From positions 4,481,920-4,545,919 of the forward strand of contig OX030961.1 in the NCBI GenBank assembly GCA_943735955.1: a stretch of 64,000 nucleotides of DNA. Direction: 5' to 3'. This DNA comes from Piscicola geometra. Lineage: Eukaryota > Annelida > Clitellata > Hirudinida > Piscicolidae. The position numbers were made by a program, and so were the translations under genes. The stretch's first letter is position 1. Each line of letters starts with the position of its first letter. This document shows, in pieces, positions 35,239 through 64,000 of this stretch. The notes under the pieces were generated by a model, which worked only from the letters and a program-made list of their open reading frames with translations, was not told the DNA's origin and ran no database searches.

Positions 35239-35888
35239 ATTGAATTATCATGCTTTGTTTTTTATCTAATCAGAAATATATTCACAAAGCTTTATGTAAT
35301 TTAAAATCTATCAAAAATTACTGCAATAAAACTATCGCGTCGTTATCTTAAGGGAGATTAGTAAGTTTTGTTATCATGGTTAAACGGATTTAAAGTTTGT
35401 TCTATTTTAAAACGGACGTGACTAAATTATTGAGAAAATTAAAAAATAGATTTGTCGAGAAAAAAGAATTATACAATAATATTTTCTAATTTTTCAAAAA
35501 GGCCTTTATTGTAACAATATAAACCTTTAAATTTTTTTTAATCAATATGCTGGAATAAGTATGACTTACCATTATTATTTTAAGTTTATTAAAATGTGAA
35601 TATCATACTTTTCACAGTTGTATAAATTGTAAAAATTAAATAAAATTTTTTTCGAGGAAACTCAGTTCTATGGCACGTCGACGTTTGATCTTTCATGATT
35701 CCACAATATACACCATCGATCTCTGTTTTGAAGCAACCAATGTTATCAGAAGTATTATACTATTATCATTCTTCTAGAATAGAAGAAGCCTTTTAAAATA
35801 CTGGCATAGTTTTGGTAATAATTTTTTTAAAGAGCTTGGTGTTTTCCAAAAACCATTCAAATCATTAAAAAAATCTATTGGTTGTGAT
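35239..35888. other. AT-rich intergenic DNA downstream of MRPL41
   Basis: Contains the MRPL41 polyadenylation signal. No open frame or recognised repeat before the hAT-like element. Confidence 0.6.
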
Positions 35889-37096
35889 TAGAGACCGACC
35901 GAAACAGATATTTTTATTTCGGCCGAAACCGAAATTGAATATCAATTTTCGGCCGAAACCGAAATTGTAATCAGATTTTTGGCCAAAACCGAAATTTTTT
36001 ACAACTTTTATTAAAAATGAAAAAATAGTATTTAACGATGACATTGCCAGTTTAATAAGTAAATCCAAGCAAGCGTATATTTTGACCCAAAAAATAAAAG
36101 TTTTTCAACAACAAAAATGTGTTGTTGTTGACAGGCTTTGCTTTGATCAGAGTGACATTTTGTAAAAAAAACTTCCAAATAGGATTAACGACATTCTCAC
36201 AATTTCTTTTTGAATAAATTAATCGAAGCCAAATCTTCTCGTTCTTTCGACTTATATATAGTGTTTTTCAAAGAATAGATATCTAGAATTCCACATGCTT
36301 GTATATGTTATTCGAACAATTAATCTTATGTCACCCATAAATCAATTAACCACGATATCTAATAGATATCTAATAGAGATGAGAATCGAACCCAAACTTA
36401 ATAATTCGAGTTCGATTGAAGATATACAAATACTTACTTTTGACAATAATTGTAAACAAATGTTTTAAGAAATAGAATTTTCTTAAAAAAAGTTTTGTTA
36501 ATTATCATCATTGAACGTATGCCAATTTACTTAAGTTTCCAATACATGATTGTTGTTCCAGATGCTTGTATATGTTATTCGAATAATTAGTCTGATCACA
36601 CCCATAAATCAATCAACCACGATAACTAAAAATTTGCCAGTCGGTCAGACATACGAAGGGGTCTTTTTGGAAATTGGAATAAACGAGATGTGGGGAGAGG
36701 GCAAGAGGAAGGCAGAGAGGGAATTTTATGTTATCTAAATATACACTGTGAGTAAAAAATTTTTTCCAATGTATATTTGTTTATAACTTTGGCAAATTTA
36801 AATCTATTTGTAGTTTTTCAACTATTTGACTCAGATATTGAATGGGAAAAAAAATTTATACAATTTATTTTATGGGCTGATGGCTAGTTGTAATTGAATT
36901 TATATAGATAACAAATAATAAAAGATCCATTTCGGCCGAAACCTAAATTGAGCCGAAATTACAAAATTATTTTCGGCTAAAGCCGAAAAATTGCCGAAAT
37001 TGTAAAATTAGATTCGGCCGAAACCGAAAAATTGCCGAAACTAAGAAAATGGGCAATTTCGGCGCCTAAACCGAACCGAATTTCGGTCGGTCTCTA
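35889..37096 (+). mobile_element. Non-autonomous hAT-like DNA transposon, copy 2
   Basis: 1,208 bp, same TAGAGACCGACCGAAA ends as copy 1 and the same orientation. It is flanked by a perfect 8-bp duplication GTTGTGAT (35881-35888 and 37097-37104). TTTCGGCCGAAA-type motifs lie near both ends. The stretch at about 36630-36905 is absent from copies 1 and 3, so the interior has changed while the termini were kept. No transposase is encoded. Confidence 0.9.
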
Positions 37097-37104
37097 GTTG
37101 TGAT

Positions 37105-37557
37105 GGTCCTGGTTGTGGTGTTGGTGGTAGTAGTTTGTGTGGTAGTAGGGTGATGATGTTAATGATGTAAGTTGCAGCGGTGGTAAGGGTCAAATTGGTG
37201 AAATAGTATTTTTAAATCTATTTATTTTATAAATCTAAATTCATGATTAAAATTAAATTTTAACAAAATTTGTTCATACTCTGTAAGTTTAAAATTTAAA
37301 CTTTAAATGCTCCAAATATCCGCATTAAATAGAGTCAATTATAAAAGGTAAAAATTGAAAACACCATTAATTCCGACAAATTTAGTTTACTTCGAATGGA
37401 ATTGATTTTTAAAAACTTATACATTACGGACTTTTCAAAATTATGACTAAAATCATGGTAAATAAGGCCTATACCGTCCTTTAAATCATTTTAAATAGGC
37501 GGTTCCCTAGTCATGTCAAAATAATTCATTTATTTAAATAAAAATAATAAATTATAA
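37105..37557. promoter_or_regulatory. Presumed GAPVD1 promoter region
   Basis: AT-rich DNA between the hAT-like element and the GAPVD1 start codon. No specific element is recognised; assigned by position only. Confidence 0.35.
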
Positions 37558-60506
<22,949 letters not shown>

Positions 60507-63199
60507 TTGATTGTGTGTTTGCGTGGTGTGGGGTTGGGTGGGTTTCGTGTGTATGTGTGTGTGTGTTTGCGTGTGTGTGTGTGATTATTTGCGTGTGTGT
60601 GTGTGCGTGTGTATATGTGCGTGTGTATGTGAGGGTGGACTTGAGAGATTTTCATTGAGAATTAGGTTTTAGATTTGAAAACTTTCACACGTGCTCCAGT
60701 CATTCGGAGAATTTAAACACCGGCATTAAGCACATAACATTTAAAAAAATTAAATTTGCATGGGAAATTCTCTTTTCATTCAATTTAAATCTAATACTAC
60801 CGTTTTTTTATACCTCAATTATTGATTTAATTAGTTTTTTAATCTTTATGAAAAAGCATTATTTTTTGATTAAAAGAGATTTTCGTGGGTGTCTGTACAA
60901 TATTTTAGTGAACTATATTTGGTTCTTTATTAGATCTTAGTCTCTAAAAATATACGCCCGTCATTTTTCAAATATTCTAATAAAGAATAAGCTACTTGTA
61001 ATTTTATATCTCATTGAAGAACGTGAAATTAGGAAATATCATTTATAAATGTCATGAAAAGGTCAGTATTTCGGTTTTTTTTCTTAATCTTATTGAGGTC
61101 TCCTTCGCGAACAAATGAGTAGAAATAGCCAAAATTATATAATACCTAGTTAAAATGTTTACTCAATATTTTCGAAAAAAGTTCAATATTTTTTTACCAA
61201 CTTTACTTTTAAAAACAAAAGTACCCGGATGCAAAATATTTTCCGGGTACCCAACTATGTTGTAGGACACCCGTTGCCATCTTTATTCTTTCACTACCAT
61301 AAAATACCGGATTATTGGACACTTTATTTTTTCAAAAAATCGTTTCTTTGCTATTATTTCGGACAGATTAAATTCATTTTAATAATGTTTTGTGGAAAAT
61401 TATATTCACGAAATGAATTTCAAATTGTTTTATAAATTATAATTTATAATAGAAGAGTGCTAAAAAGACTGATCAACAGAAACTATTGTCTACGCTATTT
61501 TCCATTGAGAAAGTTTTGGAACGTTTTAAAAATATTACTTTATAATACCGATATTTTCGTACGTTAGAACAAAAATTAATTAAAAGAGTTGTTAAACATC
61601 TTTATTTTATTTTTATTCGTCTTGCTATTATTATTATTAAAAATTAATTTTTAATTTCTTTTTTCGAGTCTACCTTATTCATTTTAAATAGACTTAAAGC
61701 ATTCTTCAAAATAAATTGATCCGTTTTTATTAATTCATACTTTTTAATCAAATAATCATTGATAACCTTTTCATGTTTAAATTGTATGTATGAATGTTAC
61801 TAAACTTTATGAATTTATAATTTTGACGTGCATAAATTAGGTTCATTATTCTGCATTTAAAGGCATTAATTTCTATCCAATCACCCGCCTTCTTTGCGTT
61901 CTGTTTGCGTCAATTGAAGCGCTTGATAATTATTAAACTATAAATTACATAGCTCTTTATTTTAAACATATTTTTTCCATCGTTAGCATTTATTTTTTCT
62001 TATGTTTTTAGAATTATTCGTTTCGAATTAACCCTTTTATTTAACTCAAAATTGTAACATTACTGAATCCTTGAAATGTAATAAATCCATTTAAACATTG
62101 ATTTTAGGATCTTTTTCTAGAATTCTATAAACTGCTTCAAATGCTAACGGAATGGGAAATTATTTAAGATTAATTCCATAAAATGTAGGTGGAACTTCCT
62201 GTTTGAAGTGGCGTGACACTCACCCAAAAACATATTTTGTTGGAGAGTCACCTAACTTCTGATGGAAGGCCGGCGTATGCAAACGTGGATCAATTCAACG
62301 ACTACATCTACAAACATTCCGTAATTGTGCATCAATGTAACTTTTCGATTCTACCGATCACCAGGTCTACGCCCAGAATTTAGGAAATATGTAGATGCGA
62401 GGGGAAAATTTTAAATGACAGACATCAATTACCACAATCAGAAATGTTAAAACAGTGAAAATTTTATTAAGATAAAGGACAATTGAAAAAAAGTTCAAAC
62501 TGGAATTATAATAAATGCTTTGGAAACTAACGTAGTTATTTTATAATAGTGAACAAATGAAGTCGTTTTACAAATAAGATTGCACTAAAGTTCTAGAAAA
62601 ATCAAAATTAAGACTAATTTTTATAAGTAAAAAAAGCATTAAAAAGTTATTTACCTAAACTAAATCTAAATTTTAATAAATAATAGTATTTAAATGAGAA
62701 ATAAAAATCTTCTCAGTCTATAGAACATTGGCAGAAGGAATACAAGCCAAAAAGAATTTATTGTGCAAAGTCGCTTTAAAATATATCAATGTATGCATAT
62801 ACTGCTATATACCTACCTACCTAAGACATTATTCTAAAAAAAAGATAAGTTGTAAAAATTATAACTGGAATATCGGTTAGATAGAAAAAATGCTAGAAGA
62901 GATGCTTCGGTTTTAATGAAATACGTCATCATCATTTCATACTCTCTTTATATAAAAATAACAATAATCAATGTATTACAATTTAAATTAATACTATCAG
63001 TATTATTGAATGGATTGATCATTTATGATTGCACCTCAGTTGCTTGCTATGGCGCTATATTTTAATATTTAAAAAATTATAATACTTATAATAATAATAA
63101 AGTGTTATAATCATAAAATTATTTATAATTACAAAATGACCACATCGATTAAAACCAATCAGCATTAAAACTAAAAAAATTACGCTTCATTACCAGCAA
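60507..63199. other. GAPVD1 3' region and intergenic DNA
   Basis: A GT microsatellite lies at 60545-60635 and AATAAA-like signals lie near 60980. The rest is strongly AT-rich with no convincing frame. A less AT-rich patch at about 62185-62400 stands out but shows no coding or known RNA signature. Confidence 0.6.
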
Positions 63200-64000
63200 T
63201 TACGAGGCCTTTAATTTAATTGACCTATCTTTATCGTTCGGTGATGATGGCATACCGGAATCTGAAAACAAGTCGTCCAAGATCTGGCAAGGGTCAAAAG
63301 AAGGGTGGAATGAAAATGAGGAAATGATGAAAGGTAAGAAAATGGGTGAAATAAAGGAGTATGGGTGGAATAAAAAGGGTGGATGCTAAATTGGGAGTTT
63401 GGAAGCTCCGATCATATAATTCCATCATCACTTGTAAACGATCTCAGCCTATAAATAATCAACCCGAAAATAAAAATAGTAATTACTCAATATAAAAAAG
63501 AAACAAAAATAACCACACACACAAAAAAAGTATTCAAAAATGAACTCCCCCGCCCCCAAACCTTTATGAGACTATCTAGCCCAAACAAATAGCCATCTTC
63601 ATGGTTATCAGGTTGCCATGTGGATCTATGGGTAATTTTCCTGAGGCGGGGTGGTAAGGGTAGGACCTTCGAGAAATCTATCATCCACACTCCAGTCTTT
63701 CCCGATGCATCGTACATCATTAATATGGAGCTGCCTATGATCTGGTTGGTTGGGTGTTTGTGAGTGTGGGTGGGTGGGTTTGTGGGATGTGTTGGGTGTT
63801 TTTGTTGATGAAGGGTTAGGTTAGGTTGGATGCGAATGGTTGGTGAACAGGTTGGGTGGGTTTGTTGGTTGGGTGGGTTGAGTGTGAGTTGGTTAGGTTG
63901 GTCGGTGAATGGGTTAGACATGAAGCTATGAGAAGAGAGTACTTACGGCAGACACTCCACTACCAACCTCATGCGTCTTGAAAAACTTCGAGCTTTCCAG
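63200..64000 (-). CDS. ITPK: Inositol-trisphosphate 3-kinase, C-terminal end (partial)
   Basis: The enzyme phosphorylates Ins(1,4,5)P3 to Ins(1,3,4,5)P4 in the cytoplasm. Three minus-strand exons join in phase: 64000-63964 (cut by the window edge), 63734-63562 and 63283-63200. They read FFKTHEVGSSILMMYDASGK, VWMIDFSKVLPLP, NHEDGYLFGLDSLIKIL and a short tail ending KLKAS. Remembered ITPKA/B have HEVIGSSLLF, VWMIDFGKTTPLP and NREDGYLxGLxNL. The metal-binding Asp of the DFGK motif is kept, but Gly is Ser. Reading on past 63562 would give a hydrophobic tail without family likeness, so I chose the splice AAG|GTTTGG to the last exon. Which vertebrate paralogue it equals cannot be said. Confidence 0.88.

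Noticed and set aside
63487..63561. Hydrophobic C-terminal tail of the kinase by reading past 63562
   Set aside because: Splicing at AAG|GTTTGG to 63283-63200 gives KILDDLFS, which matches the family end; the read-through tail has no family likeness.

Overview
This is a gene-dense stretch of animal nuclear DNA. The genes are split by many introns with GT-AG ends, and the proteins are conserved metazoan ones: XPB, FCF1, SAP130, VLCAD, SMKR1, INTS2, mitochondrial bL41m, GAPVD1 and IP3 3-kinase. There is also an intron-containing tRNA-Leu. The species cannot be fixed from sequence alone. An invertebrate fits best (an annelid, mollusc or other spiralian is a guess), because the genes are compact, simple repeats are extreme and Gln/Asn runs are heavy. 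Exon models were built by hand from splice consensus, reading phase and remembered family sequences. Each complete model closes in frame.

Layout. 1-2490 (-): 5' part of ERCC3/XPB, running off the left edge. 2779-3511 (+): FCF1, divergent from ERCC3. 4051-14906 (+): SAP130, 20 exons, with a hAT-like element in intron 14. 15678-28335 (-): VLCAD (ACADVL), 20 exons, convergent with SAP130; its introns are almost entirely tandem repeats. 28612-28782 (-): SMKR1, a 56-residue single-exon gene. 28953-34338 (-): INTS2, three exons, with a decayed LINE and nested SINE in intron 1. 34571-35238 (+): MRPL41, divergent from INTS2. 35889-37096: second hAT-like element. 37558-60506 (+): GAPVD1, 21 exons, holding a piggyBac-like relic, a 7.2-kb minisatellite, a third hAT-like element, a SINE and an antisense tRNA-Leu(CAA). 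60507-63199: AT-rich intergenic DNA. 63200-64000 (-): 3' end of an inositol-trisphosphate 3-kinase gene.

The genes do not form one pathway; they are housekeeping genes for DNA repair and transcription, rRNA processing, chromatin, fatty-acid oxidation, snRNA processing, mitochondrial translation, endocytosis and inositol signalling. The most unusual feature is the intron architecture. Sense-strand A/C-rich, nearly G-free tandem repeats run directly into many 3' splice sites, and G/T-rich repeats often start at the matching 5' splice sites. The two ends of several introns are therefore mutually complementary and could pair to bring the splice sites together. The other main findings are three non-autonomous hAT-like elements with perfect 8-bp target duplications, a minisatellite with a 2,165-bp higher-order period, a SINE family sharing one 3' module, and strong strand-biased CAA expansion inside SAP130 and GAPVD1 exons.
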